A stretch of 64,000 nt of DNA from Pyxidicoccus caerfyrddinensis (lineage in GTDB: Bacteria > Myxococcota > Myxococcia > Myxococcales > Myxococcaceae). The notes under the pieces are model-generated. The model saw nothing but the letters and a program-made list of their open reading frames with translations, did not search any database and was not told the origin of the DNA. The DNA is taken from contig NZ_JAAIYA010000006.1 of assembly GCF_010894405.1 (NCBI RefSeq), forward strand, positions 372,001 to 436,000. The letters run 5' to 3'. Of this stretch, positions 1 to 11,364 are shown piece by piece. Positions within the stretch are counted from its first letter, which is position 1. Each line of letters begins with the position of its first letter. Position numbers and translations under genes: made by a program.

Positions 1-138
1 GTGAAGGCCGCGGCGCGTCACGCCTGGTCCGGGTGACGCATGGTGGACAGCGCCCGGCCGAGCGGGCAGCGTCCACCCCCGAAAGCACGCCCGCGCCCCA
101 CCCCCCGTCGGACGCGGTCCCACCCAGGAGGACTCACC

Positions 139-2184
<2,046 letters not shown>

Positions 2185-2202
2185 CCGCGTGAGTCACGCC
2201 GT

Positions 2203-2229
2203 CCGGGGCCCGTTTCACGAGGGCCCCGG
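2203..2229. terminator. Hairpin between convergent genes
   Basis: Perfect 9-bp G/C stem (CCGGGGCCC / GGGCCCCGG) with a 9-nt loop. It lies between the stop of the S9 peptidase and the stop of the convergent small lipoprotein, so it probably ends both transcripts. There is no T-run. Confidence 0.6.
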
Positions 2230-2247
2230 CGGCGGCAGGGCCTCACT

Positions 2248-2529
2248 TCAAGAGGGAATGTCGAAGCACTCGTCGAGGCAGCTCTCGAGGACCTCCGCGC
2301 AGGAGCGGTCGTCGATGCAGCGCGCGCAGTCCTCCACCTTTTCCCTCCGCTTGTCCTCGTCCTTGTCCTCGACCCACTGGTCGATCTTCTCGGCGCACTT
2401 CCCGGTGTCGAGGTTGTCGTCGAAGCAGCTCTGCCGCTTCTCGCAGATGGAGTCGGCGTTGTTGGAGCAGCCTGTCAGCAGTGAGCCGAGGGCGAGGAGC
2501 GTGGTCAGCGTCAGGGTTCGAAGCGTCAT
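2248..2529 (-). CDS. Small Cys-rich lipoprotein
   Basis: 93-residue predicted lipoprotein of unknown function. It has a short signal sequence with lipobox LTGC (about residues 18-21). The mature part is highly charged (WVEDKDEDKRREK segment) and carries eight further cysteines spaced through the chain (CEKRQSC, CARC, CLDEC), which suggests a small disulphide-stabilised envelope protein. It stands alone between convergent S9 peptidase and the peptidase-MA gene downstream on the same strand. No family was recognised. Confidence 0.75.
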   Translation of the reverse strand: MTLRTLTLTTLLALGSLLTGCSNNADSICEKRQSCFDDNLDTGKCAEKIDQWVEDKDEDKRREKVEDCARCIDDRSCAEVLESCLDECFDIPS

Positions 2530-2629
2530 GGCGCGGCATCATGCAACGAAGCCGCGCCTCCCGGAACGTCCCGGAAGTGCGGTGCGTCATGGGTGAGAAA
2601 ATGCGCCCCGATTGGCGTGTTGCCGGGCT

Positions 2630-4438
2630 TCAGCGCCCCGCGTCGGGCTTCGCCACGGGCGGCTGCGCGGCGGGCGGCTGCGCGGTCGGCTGCTGTGCGG
2701 CGGGGGTGCCGCCGACGTTCATCTCCGACAGCTCATCCTCATCGTTGAGGAAGGCCTGGGCCACGTGGTCCACCTGCTCGGGCTTGAGGTTGGTGAGCTG
2801 CACGGTGGCGGTGCGGGTGCGCGTGGCCAGCGCCGTCTCGCCCAGCGCGCCGTGGATGCGCGTGAGGGCCACGTGGATTTCCGGGTCGAACGGGTCCGAG
2901 GCCAGCGCCTCCAGGTACGCCACCTTCGCCTTCGGGTAGTCCTTGCGGAACAGCAGGATGCGGCCCAGGTGCACGTTGGTGGACGGCGAGCCCGGGTACA
3001 CGCGCAGGCTGCCGCGCAGCACGCTCTCCGCCTCGTCCAGCCGCCGCAGCTCCAGCAGCGCCAGCGCGTACTTGTTGGAGATGGACTCGTACTTGTCGCC
3101 CACCAGCTTGTGGGCCTTGGCGTACTCCTCCGCCGCGGCCTTCACGCGGTTGCGCTCGCGCAGGAGCTCACCCAGGTGCGCGAAGCGGCGCGCTGGCACC
3201 TCCTCCACGTTGTCGAAGTCGCCGAAGGAGATTTCGCGGCCCTTCTTCTCGCCCTCGTCCTTCACCTTGCCCTTGGCGTCCTCCTTCAGCACCACGCGGT
3301 CCTCGCGCGGCAGCAGCTCTTGAGGGAAGGGCTGCTTCTTGATGTGGGCCAGCCAGGACTTCTCGAAGAGGGCGAAGGGCATGCCCATGGCCGCCTCCAC
3401 CGCCTTGCGGTCCTTCTGCCCGGCCTTCAGCTCGTGGATGATGGCGCGCAGCCCCGCCGAGCCCTTCGTCTGGTGCACGTAGTCGATGGCGTAGTACACC
3501 TCGGCGAACGCGGTGGCCGCGTCCTCGGCGGTGGGAAGCAGCGCGATGGACGGGTGCATCTTCTCGAAGGGGATGAGCGTGTCCGCCTTCACGCGCTTGC
3601 CCAGCAGGGCCAGCGTGGAGGGCGTCATCGCCATGCCGCCCTTGCCGCGCCAGCGCGACTCGAGGAACTTGGCCATGCCCTCGTGCAGCCAGATGGGCAC
3701 AGTGTTGTGGCTCGACTGGCTGATGACGAGGTGGATGTATTCGTGCGCCAGCGTGTCCTGCCAGTCGTAGCCCTGCGCCACGGCCTTGGGACTGGTCACC
3801 ATCAGCTTGTTGAACTTGCAGATGGCGATGGTGCCGGTGGTGCGAATCTGCTTCTCCGTCAGGGTGCTCACCCGCGCCAGCTCGCGCGCGTTGTTCACCA
3901 CCTCGACGCGAATCTTCCCGTTGGGCGGCGTCCAGCCCAGGTCCTCCGCCATGGCGCGGTGGATGGACTCCAGCGTCTCCAGCGCGTAGGGCACCAGCAC
4001 CTCCTCCTTCCCCCTCGGGTAGAAGAAGATGAAGTGCTCGCTCTCCGCGCGCTTGTGGTTCTTGGTGATGTCGCGCGAGTCCTTGGCCAGCCGCAGGTAG
4101 CTGCCCGGCTTGTCCTCGATGTTGGCGCCCTCCAGCAGGGACACCGCGTCGTCGTAGCGTCCCTCCTCGAAGGCCACGCGGCCCTGGTAGTACTTCAGCG
4201 GCTCCAGCTCCGCGGGGACGAGCGGCTCCACCTCGGACAGCTCGCGCTTGGCGCCGGGGACGTCCCAGTCATCCAGCGACTGGTCCACGCGGCCCAGCCG
4301 CTCCTTCACCTCGTCCTTGAGCGCGGCGTCCTGCGCCAGCGCCACGGGAGGCACGCAGAAGAGCGTCACGGCCAGCAGCACGAAAGAAGCTCGGACGACG
4401 GTGCGCACGGGCGCGTGGGGCTTCATGGCGGGGCTCAC
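2630..4438 (-). CDS. Peptidase MA-like metallopeptidase with TPR repeats
   Basis: Exported protein of about 600 residues. A signal peptide (residues about 12-35, ending ALAQ) is followed by a short TPR-like helical region, then a gluzincin metallopeptidase domain with zinc motif HEYIH (His232, His236) and the downstream glutamate in WLHEGMAKF. C-terminal TPR-type repeats (about 420-570) and a Pro/Ala/Gln tail follow. The family is peptidase MA-like, usually periplasmic or outer-membrane associated. The GTG at 4438 overlaps the TGA of the upstream DUF4175 gene (GTGA), implying translational coupling; an ATG at 4426 is the alternative and lies nearer the signal peptide. The coupled membrane partner suggests one envelope machine, but the substrate is unknown. 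Confidence 0.8.
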   Translation of the reverse strand: MSPAMKPHAPVRTVVRASFVLLAVTLFCVPPVALAQDAALKDEVKERLGRVDQSLDDWDVPGAKRELSEVEPLVPAELEPLKYYQGRVAFEEGRYDDAVSLLEGANIEDKPGSYLRLAKDSRDITKNHKRAESEHFIFFYPRGKEEVLVPYALETLESIHRAMAEDLGWTPPNGKIRVEVVNNARELARVSTLTEKQIRTTGTIAICKFNKLMVTSPKAVAQGYDWQDTLAHEYIHLVISQSSHNTVPIWLHEGMAKFLESRWRGKGGMAMTPSTLALLGKRVKADTLIPFEKMHPSIALLPTAEDAATAFAEVYYAIDYVHQTKGSAGLRAIIHELKAGQKDRKAVEAAMGMPFALFEKSWLAHIKKQPFPQELLPREDRVVLKEDAKGKVKDEGEKKGREISFGDFDNVEEVPARRFAHLGELLRERNRVKAAAEEYAKAHKLVGDKYESISNKYALALLELRRLDEAESVLRGSLRVYPGSPSTNVHLGRILLFRKDYPKAKVAYLEALASDPFDPEIHVALTRIHGALGETALATRTRTATVQLTNLKPEQVDHVAQAFLNDEDELSEMNVGGTPAAQQPTAQPPAAQPPVAKPDAGR

Positions 4439-7400
4439 TTCACCAGCTCCTCGTAGTAGCGCTTCACCTGCTCCCGGTACTTCTCCGGAGCGCCCTGCTT
4501 CATCGCGTCGAGCAGGTCCTTGCGGAACTCCTTCGGCGCCTGGAAGGCGTCTTCATCCGGCAGCTCCACCTGGTTGCGCGGGTCCTTCCCGTTGCCTTCC
4601 TGGCGGCGCGCGCCCGAGCCCATGGGCATGGGCAGGCCGCCCTTGCCGCCCTTCTGGCCCTCCTGCATCTGCCGCTGGAACTGGCGCAGGCCTTCGAGTG
4701 CCGCCTGCTGCTCGCCGTAGCCGCGGCCCGGGTCCTTGCCCTGCATCCGCTGCGAGGCCTCGCCCATGCGCTGGCCCACGCCCTCCATCTGCTGCGTGGC
4801 CTCTTCACCGAAGAGCGGCGCCATCTGCTGCATCTCCTCCATCTGCTGGCGCAGGCCCTGGGCGCGCTGCTCCAGCTGGCCCTGCTGCTGCGCGAGCTGC
4901 TGGAGCTGCTGCTTCTCCTGCTGCGACAGCTGCGAGCCCGGCGGCGGGAAGAGGGACTGGAGCTGCTTGTTGACCTCCTCCACGTTGCGCGCGTCGCGCT
5001 CCAGCCTCTGCGCGAGGTTGGCGGACTGCTGCCGCACCTCGGGCGGGTTGCCGAACATCTCGTCGAGCTGCCGCTGCTGCTCGCCCATCATCGACAGCTG
5101 CCGGGCCGCGTCCTCGGCGCGCGCGGCGGCCTCGGCGGCGAGGTCGAAGTCGTTCACCTTGAGCGCGTTCTCCACGTTCTGCAGCTCGGACTGGGCCTCT
5201 TCCAGCGGGCGCGCGGCGCGGCTGTTGAGCTGCTCGGGCTGCAGCTTCTTGTAGTCCTCCTGCGCCTGCTGGACCTTGCGCATCAGCTCGTCCTTCGCGG
5301 CCTTGCCCTTCTCCGCCAGGCGCTCCCGGTTCTGCGAGCGGGCCTGGTCTCTGAGCTGGCGCGTCTGGTCCGCCACCTTCTGCTGCTCCTGCACGGTGCT
5401 CTGCAGCTCCTCCATGAACTTGCCGAACTTCTCGGCCAGCTCGGGGTACTGCTCGGAGCCGACCTCGCTGCTCTCCTTGTCGAGGTTCTGGAGCATCTCG
5501 TCCATCTGCATGCCGAGCTGCTGGAGCTTCGCCAGGGCCTCGTCCGTCTTGCCCTCGCGCATCAGTTTCTCCACCTCGTCCATGGCGCTCTGCAGGTCCT
5601 GCTCCTTCATCATCTCGGAGAGGGCCTCGGCGTTGTAGTGCTCGTCGCGGATGCCCTTGCGCATCTCCGCCATGCGCTGCATCAGCTCGTTGATGCGATT
5701 CTTCAGCTGCGCAATCTGCTCCATCACCAGCTGGCGCGACTGCTCGTCGGGGTTGTTCTTGTACTGCTCGACGAGGTTGGCCAGCTCGCGCCGCTCGTTG
5801 GCGAGCTGCTTCGCCAATTCCTGCAGCGCCTCCAGCTTCTGCCTGTCCAGCAGCGACTCCAGGTAGAGGATGTCCTTCTCCGCCTCGTCCACCTCTTCGT
5901 TGACGACGGCGGTGAGGCGGTTGCCGGTGCCCCAGTCCTCGCCCCGCGCGCGCTGGGTGCGCAGGTAGAGGCGGCGGAAGTCCGCGGTGCCGGAGATGTG
6001 GCTGCCCAGTGACTCGGAGATGTGGCTCAGCGCGGAGACCAGCTCGCTGGGGACGTCGCGCTCGCGGGCCAGCTCCTGGGCGAGCGTGCGCATGTCCGTC
6101 ATCAACTGCTGGCCGCTGGTGTCCGCGGAGGCCGCGGCGGCGACGGCCTGCGGGTCCTTCTGCTTCGCGCGGTCCGGGCCCTCCAGGCGGTCGGCGAGGT
6201 GGTCCACCATGCGGCCCCAGAGCTGCTCGGCCTTGTCCAGCGCGGCGCGGCGGTGCTCGGCGGCGGAGTAGACGCGCAGCACCTGCGTGCGGCTGACGCC
6301 CTTCTTGGGGCCCTCCACCGCGTCGTTGTCCTGCGCCTCCACGTAGTAGGTGACCCGGTCGCCCGGCTGGATTTTCATCGTGCCGAGGTCCCACGTGAAG
6401 GTGGCGCGGTTGCGGCGGCCGTCCTCGCGGGGCAGCGGCACGCGTGTCTCCTTCTGCGAGCCGGGCGTGCGGAAGACGAGCGCGAGGCCGGACAGGCCGT
6501 AGTCATCCGTGGCCTCGTACTTGAGCGTCACCTTCTGGCCGGGGTCCACCTCCAGCTCCGTCGCGGGCGTCATCAGCGACACCTGCGGCGCCTTGTCCGC
6601 CTCCACGTTGAGGGCGATTTCAGGCCCGGTGACGAGCAGCTTGTCGCGCGGCCCGTAGAAGACGAAGTGGTAGTGGCCGGACTGCCTGGCGACGAAGGCG
6701 CCCTCCAGGTCGCGGTTCTCCGTCACCTTGAGGGGCTGCGGCTGGCCGTTGACCACCACGTCCGCGCGCTCCACGGCGCGGTCCGAGCGCGTCTTGAGGA
6801 GCACCTCGGTGCCCGCGGGCGCACTCACCTCGCCGTTGGTGCCGGGCACGGTGCGCTGCGCGAGGCCCGTGTACGCGGGGTAGCGGTACGTCAGCTCGAT
6901 GTCGCCGGTAATCGGCTCGGCCTGCGCCTGGGCCTGGGGGCTCTTGGCCAGCTCGCGGATGCGGGCCATGCCCGCGCTCCACCGTCCGCCCACCAGCACC
7001 ATCAGCACCGCGAGCGCCAGCAGCACGCCACCGGATGCGAGCGCGGCGCGGCGCACCGGGCGCCCGTCCACCACGGAGCGCACGTCCACCGTGCGCACGC
7101 GGGTGTCCATCTGCTGGAGGAAGGCGCCAGCCAGGTCCGAGGACCAGCCGGCCTGGGGGCCGCGCTCGTGCTTCAATTCCACGGCGGCGAGCACGTCCAG
7201 CGACAATTCGGGGCGGCGCTGGCCCACCAGCCGCGCGGTGCGGGCATCGTCGCCCACCTGCTTCTTCGCGAGCCACAGGCCGAAGACACACGCCACGGCC
7301 ACGCCCACGGGAAGGGCCAGCCACAACACCGGGCCGCCCAGGCGCGGGGCCACGAGGCCGAGGAAGCCCGCGGCCACGAAGAGCACCAGCGCCGCCGAGG

Positions 7401-7578
7401 CGCCCAGCATGCCGCCCTGCGCCCAGAGGTGCCGGCGCTGGCGGGTGCGCACCGCGACGAGGAGGGCCTCCACCCCCGGCGAGCCCCGCCCGGTGGCCCG
7501 GGAAGCCGGCGCGGAAGGGGGCGGGGGCGGCGGGGGCGGCAGCTCGGGGCCTGGGGTCTGCGGGGTGTCGAGGTTCAC
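4435..7578 (-). CDS. DUF4175-type membrane protein with long coiled coil
   Basis: 1047 residues starting at a GTG. A Pro-rich N-terminus is followed by a membrane pair (about residues 55-105) and a third segment (about 178-200). An Ig-like beta region follows (VSLMTPATELEVDPGQ area, about 330-430). The rest is a very long Gln/Glu/Arg-rich coiled coil (about 480-980). This matches DUF4175 proteins of myxobacteria and other proteobacteria, whose role is not established. The topology predicts a short cytoplasmic N-terminus and a large extracytoplasmic coiled coil. It is coupled by a 4-bp overlap to the peptidase-MA/TPR gene, so the two probably act together at the envelope. Confidence 0.8.
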   Translation of the reverse strand: MNLDTPQTPGPELPPPPPPPPSAPASRATGRGSPGVEALLVAVRTRQRRHLWAQGGMLGASAALVLFVAAGFLGLVAPRLGGPVLWLALPVGVAVACVFGLWLAKKQVGDDARTARLVGQRRPELSLDVLAAVELKHERGPQAGWSSDLAGAFLQQMDTRVRTVDVRSVVDGRPVRRAALASGGVLLALAVLMVLVGGRWSAGMARIRELAKSPQAQAQAEPITGDIELTYRYPAYTGLAQRTVPGTNGEVSAPAGTEVLLKTRSDRAVERADVVVNGQPQPLKVTENRDLEGAFVARQSGHYHFVFYGPRDKLLVTGPEIALNVEADKAPQVSLMTPATELEVDPGQKVTLKYEATDDYGLSGLALVFRTPGSQKETRVPLPREDGRRNRATFTWDLGTMKIQPGDRVTYYVEAQDNDAVEGPKKGVSRTQVLRVYSAAEHRRAALDKAEQLWGRMVDHLADRLEGPDRAKQKDPQAVAAAASADTSGQQLMTDMRTLAQELARERDVPSELVSALSHISESLGSHISGTADFRRLYLRTQRARGEDWGTGNRLTAVVNEEVDEAEKDILYLESLLDRQKLEALQELAKQLANERRELANLVEQYKNNPDEQSRQLVMEQIAQLKNRINELMQRMAEMRKGIRDEHYNAEALSEMMKEQDLQSAMDEVEKLMREGKTDEALAKLQQLGMQMDEMLQNLDKESSEVGSEQYPELAEKFGKFMEELQSTVQEQQKVADQTRQLRDQARSQNRERLAEKGKAAKDELMRKVQQAQEDYKKLQPEQLNSRAARPLEEAQSELQNVENALKVNDFDLAAEAAARAEDAARQLSMMGEQQRQLDEMFGNPPEVRQQSANLAQRLERDARNVEEVNKQLQSLFPPPGSQLSQQEKQQLQQLAQQQGQLEQRAQGLRQQMEEMQQMAPLFGEEATQQMEGVGQRMGEASQRMQGKDPGRGYGEQQAALEGLRQFQRQMQEGQKGGKGGLPMPMGSGARRQEGNGKDPRNQVELPDEDAFQAPKEFRKDLLDAMKQGAPEKYREQVKRYYEELVK

Positions 7579-7752
7579 GCTGTCCTGTCCGCTCAGTGAC
7601 GAGCCAACCCGTGCCAGGGCGGCCTATTTCCCGATTCTCTAGCAGCCTCACGTCCGGCGCGAGGCATCCGGGCCCGGGGACTCACGGGAGGGTGCCCACG
7701 GTGTCGGGCTTCGGAAGGAGGCAAAAGGGGGAGGGTCCGGGAGGCAACGCGA

Positions 7753-7784
7753 GAGGGGACCCGGCCCTTCCAGGGCGTCCCCTC
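7753..7784 (-). terminator. Terminator hairpin after marR
   Basis: Stem GAGGGGAC / GTCCCCTC (8 bp) continuing, after a 3-nt bulge, into GCCCT / AGGGC with a TCC loop. It starts 32 nt past the stop of the MarR gene and lies before the DUF4175 gene on the same strand, so it separates the two transcripts. Confidence 0.55.
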
Positions 7785-7815
7785 CCAGGGGCAGGGGAGG
7801 GGGGCGGGCGGCCGG

Positions 7816-8376
7816 TCAGCGCGTGGCGGGCTTCCGGGCACTGGCCTCGGAGGGCTCGTCCTCCGGCATGGGGACGCCGCCCAATTCCTGCGCGAGCGCG
7901 GTGAGCACGTCCTGGGTGCAGAGGATGCGCGTGCGGGACATGCGCGAGAGGACGCGCTGGACGGCGGACTCCACCGTGCCCTCGGAGGGGATGTCGAGCG
8001 AGCGGCCCGTGTCGGTGAGGGCGAACAGCGCCTTGCGCCCGTCGAGCGGGTCCGACTTGCGCTCCAGCAGGCCCCGCTTCTCCAGGCGCTTGAGGACGCC
8101 GGTGAGGGTGCTGGGGTGGACGTGGAGAATCTGCGCGAGCGTGCCGGCGGTGATGCCCGGGAAGCGGCCCACCAGTCGCACGACGAGCCGCTGCGGGCCG
8201 GTGAGCCCGAGCGTGGACTCCATGCGCTTGGAGGTGGATTGGAGCCCGTGGTCCACGGCCCAGAGCAGGCGCATGAATTCGAGCACCTCTCCGAGCGGGG
8301 GACCCTTGGGGCGCTCGCCTTCCTGCGGTTCCGGCTCGTCGCTGGCCGTGTCCTTCATGGGTACATCATCCTTCAC
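7816..8376 (-). CDS. MarR family transcriptional regulator
   Basis: 186-residue winged-helix regulator. The core runs from about residue 30 to 150: dimer helix around VLEFMRLLWAVDHGLQ, helix-turn-helix GITAGTLAQILHVHPSTLTGVLKRLEKRGLL, and wing RKSDPLDGRKALFALTDTG, all close to the MarR consensus. Acidic/Pro tails flank the core. Start GTG 8376 is preceded by GGGAGG at about 7 nt; an ATG six codons in is the alternative. It is divergent from the small gene at 8660, so the 283-bp gap between them probably holds its operator, although I could not pick out a clear palindrome there. The ligand is unknown. Confidence 0.88.
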   Translation of the reverse strand: MKDDVPMKDTASDEPEPQEGERPKGPPLGEVLEFMRLLWAVDHGLQSTSKRMESTLGLTGPQRLVVRLVGRFPGITAGTLAQILHVHPSTLTGVLKRLEKRGLLERKSDPLDGRKALFALTDTGRSLDIPSEGTVESAVQRVLSRMSRTRILCTQDVLTALAQELGGVPMPEDEPSEASARKPATR

Positions 8377-8659
8377 CTGCCGCCTCCCTGTCTCTCCGGT
8401 CGTTTGTGTTCCACGAGGTCTACCGCTTCACGGCGTCCCCTGCTGAGCAAAATCCGTTGTCTGTCGGTCACCAGCAAGCGACGGGCCGGCCTTCCGCCTG
8501 CCGTGGAAGCCCCCATCCGTCCCCTCCGCGCGGCCCTTGCACGGGTTCCAGGGGATGACGCCCGGGCGGCAGGGGTGTGAAGGGAGGGGCTCGCCTGCCC
8601 GCCTGCCGGGTGTAGAGAGCCCTTGGGGGCGGCTGAACCGGGCTACCCTCAACCGGGAA

Positions 8660-9058
8660 ATGACCGAGCGACGAAAAATCCTCATTGAGGGCTACAGCCC
8701 GGAAGAGCTTCTGGGCCTGTTGGACAGCGAGGATGGGGCATGGGTGTTCACGGGAGAGCCCGTCATCTTCCAGCTGGGCAGCGCGCAGGTGCTCGGCCAG
8801 TTCGCGCTCACCGATACGGCGCTGGTGCTGGAGCTCGCCCAGATTGACGGCGGGGGCGAGGGCATCCTCCCTCAGCTCGCGGCGCTCGCTGAGCGCTTCG
8901 CACGGAGGCGGGGATTGCGGTCGGTCGAGTGGCTCGTCTACGCCGTCCACTGCGCCCAGCCGAACCTGAAGCTGCGCCGGGTGCTCGAGCGCCGGGGCTT
9001 CACGCTGCGGACGCCCCCGGGCAAGGGGGAGTGCTACTACCTGCGCGTCGACGTCTGA
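8660..9058 (+). CDS. Small conserved protein, GNAT-like C-terminus
   Basis: 132 residues from ATG 8660; the frame is open further upstream, but that part is Arg/Pro-rich and has no good ribosome site. It is soluble with no signal peptide. The second half (residues about 75-125, with RRGLRSVEWLVYAVHCAQPN, then LRRVLERRGF) resembles the strand-helix pair at the C-terminus of GNAT acetyltransferases, where a distant neighbour residue precedes '(L)xxRGF'. The acetyl-CoA P-loop is not obvious, so enzymatic activity is doubtful. It is divergent from marR and may be its target. Confidence 0.7.
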   Translation: MTERRKILIEGYSPEELLGLLDSEDGAWVFTGEPVIFQLGSAQVLGQFALTDTALVLELAQIDGGGEGILPQLAALAERFARRRGLRSVEWLVYAVHCAQPNLKLRRVLERRGFTLRTPPGKGECYYLRVDV

Positions 9059-9066
9059 AACGCGAA

Positions 9067-9096
9067 GGCCCTTCCCGATACGAGCTGGGAAGGGCC
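9067..9096. terminator. Bidirectional terminator hairpin
   Basis: Perfect 10-bp stem GGCCCTTCCC / GGGAAGGGCC with a 10-nt loop. It lies between the stop of the GNAT-like gene (9058) and the stop of the convergent C69 dipeptidase (9118). Confidence 0.7.
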
Positions 9097-9117
9097 AGGG
9101 GTGACACTGCGGTCCGC

Positions 9118-10845
9118 CTACGGTGCCGGAGCCACGGTGGGCTTCGCCGCGGGCTTCTGGGCCGGAGCGGTGGGCGCGGCCGGAGCGGCGGGCGCGGCGA
9201 CGGGGACCGCCGGCTCCTCCTTCTTCGGCTCGGGCGGCATCTCCAGCGCCTTGCCCTTCTCCCTGGCAATGCGGCGGTACCACTCGTCCGAGTACTTCGG
9301 GTGGTTCACCTTGCCCTGCTCGTCGCGGACGTTGCCGTCGATGTACTTCACGAGCAGCGTCTCACCCAGCTTGCGCCACCGGTTGTGGACCTTCTCGCCC
9401 TGCTTGACGGAGTAGTCCGTGAGGTACTGGCGCGCCTCCTCGGGGCTGCGCTTGTACAGCTCCATGGCGGCCTGCTCGATGGCGCCCTGGTCCGCGAGGA
9501 ACTGGCCCTCCAGCGCGCCCTGCTCGCGCTGCACGTCCACGGACATGTCGCTCCAGCGCGCGTAGGCCTGGTTCGACACCCAGTTGAACACCCAGAAGGA
9601 CGAGTCCCAGGAGAACTGGCCGCGGCTCGCCACGCCCTGGGCGAAGTTGTGCGGCACCTCGCGGATGCCCGCGTACATCGGCGTGTAGACGGTCATCGAC
9701 GTGTCATCCACGCCGAACCAGAGCACCCCGCCGATGGCGGACGGCAGCGACGAGCGCATCTGCGCGACGAGCGAGAAGCCCGTCTGCTGCGTGGAGATGG
9801 CGCGCTCGTGGACGTACTTCTTCCCGTCCACCTCCCACGTCATCGGCCGCCAGCGGTAGGGCGCCGCGTACGGACCCGCGCCCACGTCCTTCGTCATGTC
9901 CAGCGGCGTGCCCTCGAAGTGGTCTCGCATCAGCGCCATGGCGTCCTGCACGGACACTTCCTTGTCCGGCTTCACCCACAGCGGCAGCCGCTTGCCCGGC
10001 GCCGAGCCGTCCGCGTACTCCGCGCCCAGCTTCAGGGAGGGCGCCGCGCGACGGAAGATGCTCCACACGCGCCCCTCGGAGAACCGCTGCCCGCCGAAGT
10101 CGAGCGGGTGGTACGCGTCCGCGAAGCTGAAGTCCTTGTCCGCGCCCTTGAACCAGCCCTTCTCGCGCGCGAAGGAGATGACGTCCGGCGCGTAGAGCGT
10201 GTCCTGCGGCTCGTTGAGCGGGAACTTCGTGATTCGCGCCTGGTTGGCGTGCGCGGTGATGTAGCCCTCGGGGAGCTTGCGGGCGACCCACACGGCGCCC
10301 TTCTGGCCCTTGCCCTTGCCAATCATCTCCATCAGCCACGCCTCCTTCGGGTCGGCGATGGAGAACGTCTCACCGGTGGAGGCGTAGCCGTGCTCGGCCA
10401 CGAGGCTGGTCATCACCTGGATGGCCTCGCGCGCCGTCTTCGCGCGCTCCAGCGCGATGTAGATGAGCGAACCGTAGTCGACGATGCCCGCCGGCCCTTC
10501 CAGCTCCTCGCGGCCCGTGAAGGTGGACTCGCCGATGGAGACCTGGTGCTCGTTCATGTTGCCGACCACCGAGTACGTCTGGGCCGGCTGGGGAATCCGG
10601 CCGAGGAACTTCCCGGTGTCCCACTCGAGGATGTCGCGCATGGCGCCCGTCGCATGGCGACGCGCGGGCGTGTAGTACAGCTCGCCGTACAGCTCGTGCG
10701 CGTCCGCGGAGTAGGTCATCAGGGTGGCGCCATTGGCCGCGGCGCCCTTGGACACCAGCATGCTGGTGCACGCGAGCACGGGCTGGGCGACCAGCGCGGC
10801 CGTGACGGGCAGCGCGGTGAGCAGATTCGCAATGCGTCGGTTCAT
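9118..10845 (-). CDS. C69 family dipeptidase (PepD-like), exported
   Basis: Ntn-hydrolase dipeptidase of family C69. The signal peptide ends ...PVLA, directly before Cys26 (ACTSMLVSKGA). In this family the cysteine becomes the N-terminal nucleophile after processing, so export and activation may be the same cut. Further family features are NMNEHQVSIGESTF, the GLIY-type segment DYGSLIYIALERA, and the C-terminal region FVFNWVSNQAYARW. About 575 residues, normal for the family. The last 40 residues are a Pro/Ala repeat tail (VAAPAAPAAPTAPA). Start ATG 10845 was preferred to a TTG-type start six codons upstream because it directly precedes the signal peptide. Confidence 0.88.
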   Translation of the reverse strand: MNRRIANLLTALPVTAALVAQPVLACTSMLVSKGAAANGATLMTYSADAHELYGELYYTPARRHATGAMRDILEWDTGKFLGRIPQPAQTYSVVGNMNEHQVSIGESTFTGREELEGPAGIVDYGSLIYIALERAKTAREAIQVMTSLVAEHGYASTGETFSIADPKEAWLMEMIGKGKGQKGAVWVARKLPEGYITAHANQARITKFPLNEPQDTLYAPDVISFAREKGWFKGADKDFSFADAYHPLDFGGQRFSEGRVWSIFRRAAPSLKLGAEYADGSAPGKRLPLWVKPDKEVSVQDAMALMRDHFEGTPLDMTKDVGAGPYAAPYRWRPMTWEVDGKKYVHERAISTQQTGFSLVAQMRSSLPSAIGGVLWFGVDDTSMTVYTPMYAGIREVPHNFAQGVASRGQFSWDSSFWVFNWVSNQAYARWSDMSVDVQREQGALEGQFLADQGAIEQAAMELYKRSPEEARQYLTDYSVKQGEKVHNRWRKLGETLLVKYIDGNVRDEQGKVNHPKYSDEWYRRIAREKGKALEMPPEPKKEEPAVPVAAPAAPAAPTAPAQKPAAKPTVAPAP

Positions 10846-11013
10846 GGCGGCGGAGAGTACCAAGATGCCCCGGGTTGGCTACCGCTCCCGGCGGACGCCT
10901 CCCTGGCTGCTTCGCGTTGACGCGGTGTTGCACGACAGGGCCGCCGCTCCAGACCACGAGAGGAGCAGATATCCAGCGCGGCGGCCCCTTATGCCGGGGT
11001 TCCCTTCAGGTTC

Positions 11014-11364
11014 TCAGTTGTTCGTGGCGACCACCTCCTTTCCCTCGGGAGGGGCGGGCACCTGCTCCACCCTCAGGGTGGTAGGCCCCGCGAGCGCCAG
11101 GTGCGCCTTGAGCTTGAGGAACTTCTTCTTCCCGAAGCCCTTCACCCGAACCAGCTCCTCCACGCGCTGGAAGGGCCGCTTCTTGCGATGCTCGATGATG
11201 CGCTGCGCCGCCTTCTCACCAACGCCCGGCAGCAAATCCAGCTGCTCCGCCGTGGCCTCGTTCAGGTTCACCATGCCGGTGTACTGGGTGCGCAGCTTGC
11301 CGGCCTCCGCCACGCCGGGCCCGCACAGCAGCAGGCCCAGCACCAGCGCTCCCAGCGCCCTCAC
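11014..11364 (-). CDS. ComEA-like helix-hairpin-helix protein, exported
   Basis: 116-residue protein: signal peptide (GALVLGLLLCGPGVAEA) followed by a tandem helix-hairpin-helix DNA-binding unit. The segment VNLNEATAEQLDLLPGVGEK, then AQRIIEHRKKRPFQRVEELVRVKGFGKKKF matches the ComEA HhH pair, the periplasmic DNA receptor in natural transformation, and related competence-type proteins. The C-terminal tail is short and Pro-rich. The GTG at 11364 overlaps the stop of the upstream gene (GTGA). The frame is open far upstream, but that part has no coding character. A role in DNA uptake is inferred from the domain only. Confidence 0.82.
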   Translation of the reverse strand: MRALGALVLGLLLCGPGVAEAGKLRTQYTGMVNLNEATAEQLDLLPGVGEKAAQRIIEHRKKRPFQRVEELVRVKGFGKKKFLKLKAHLALAGPTTLRVEQVPAPPEGKEVVATNN

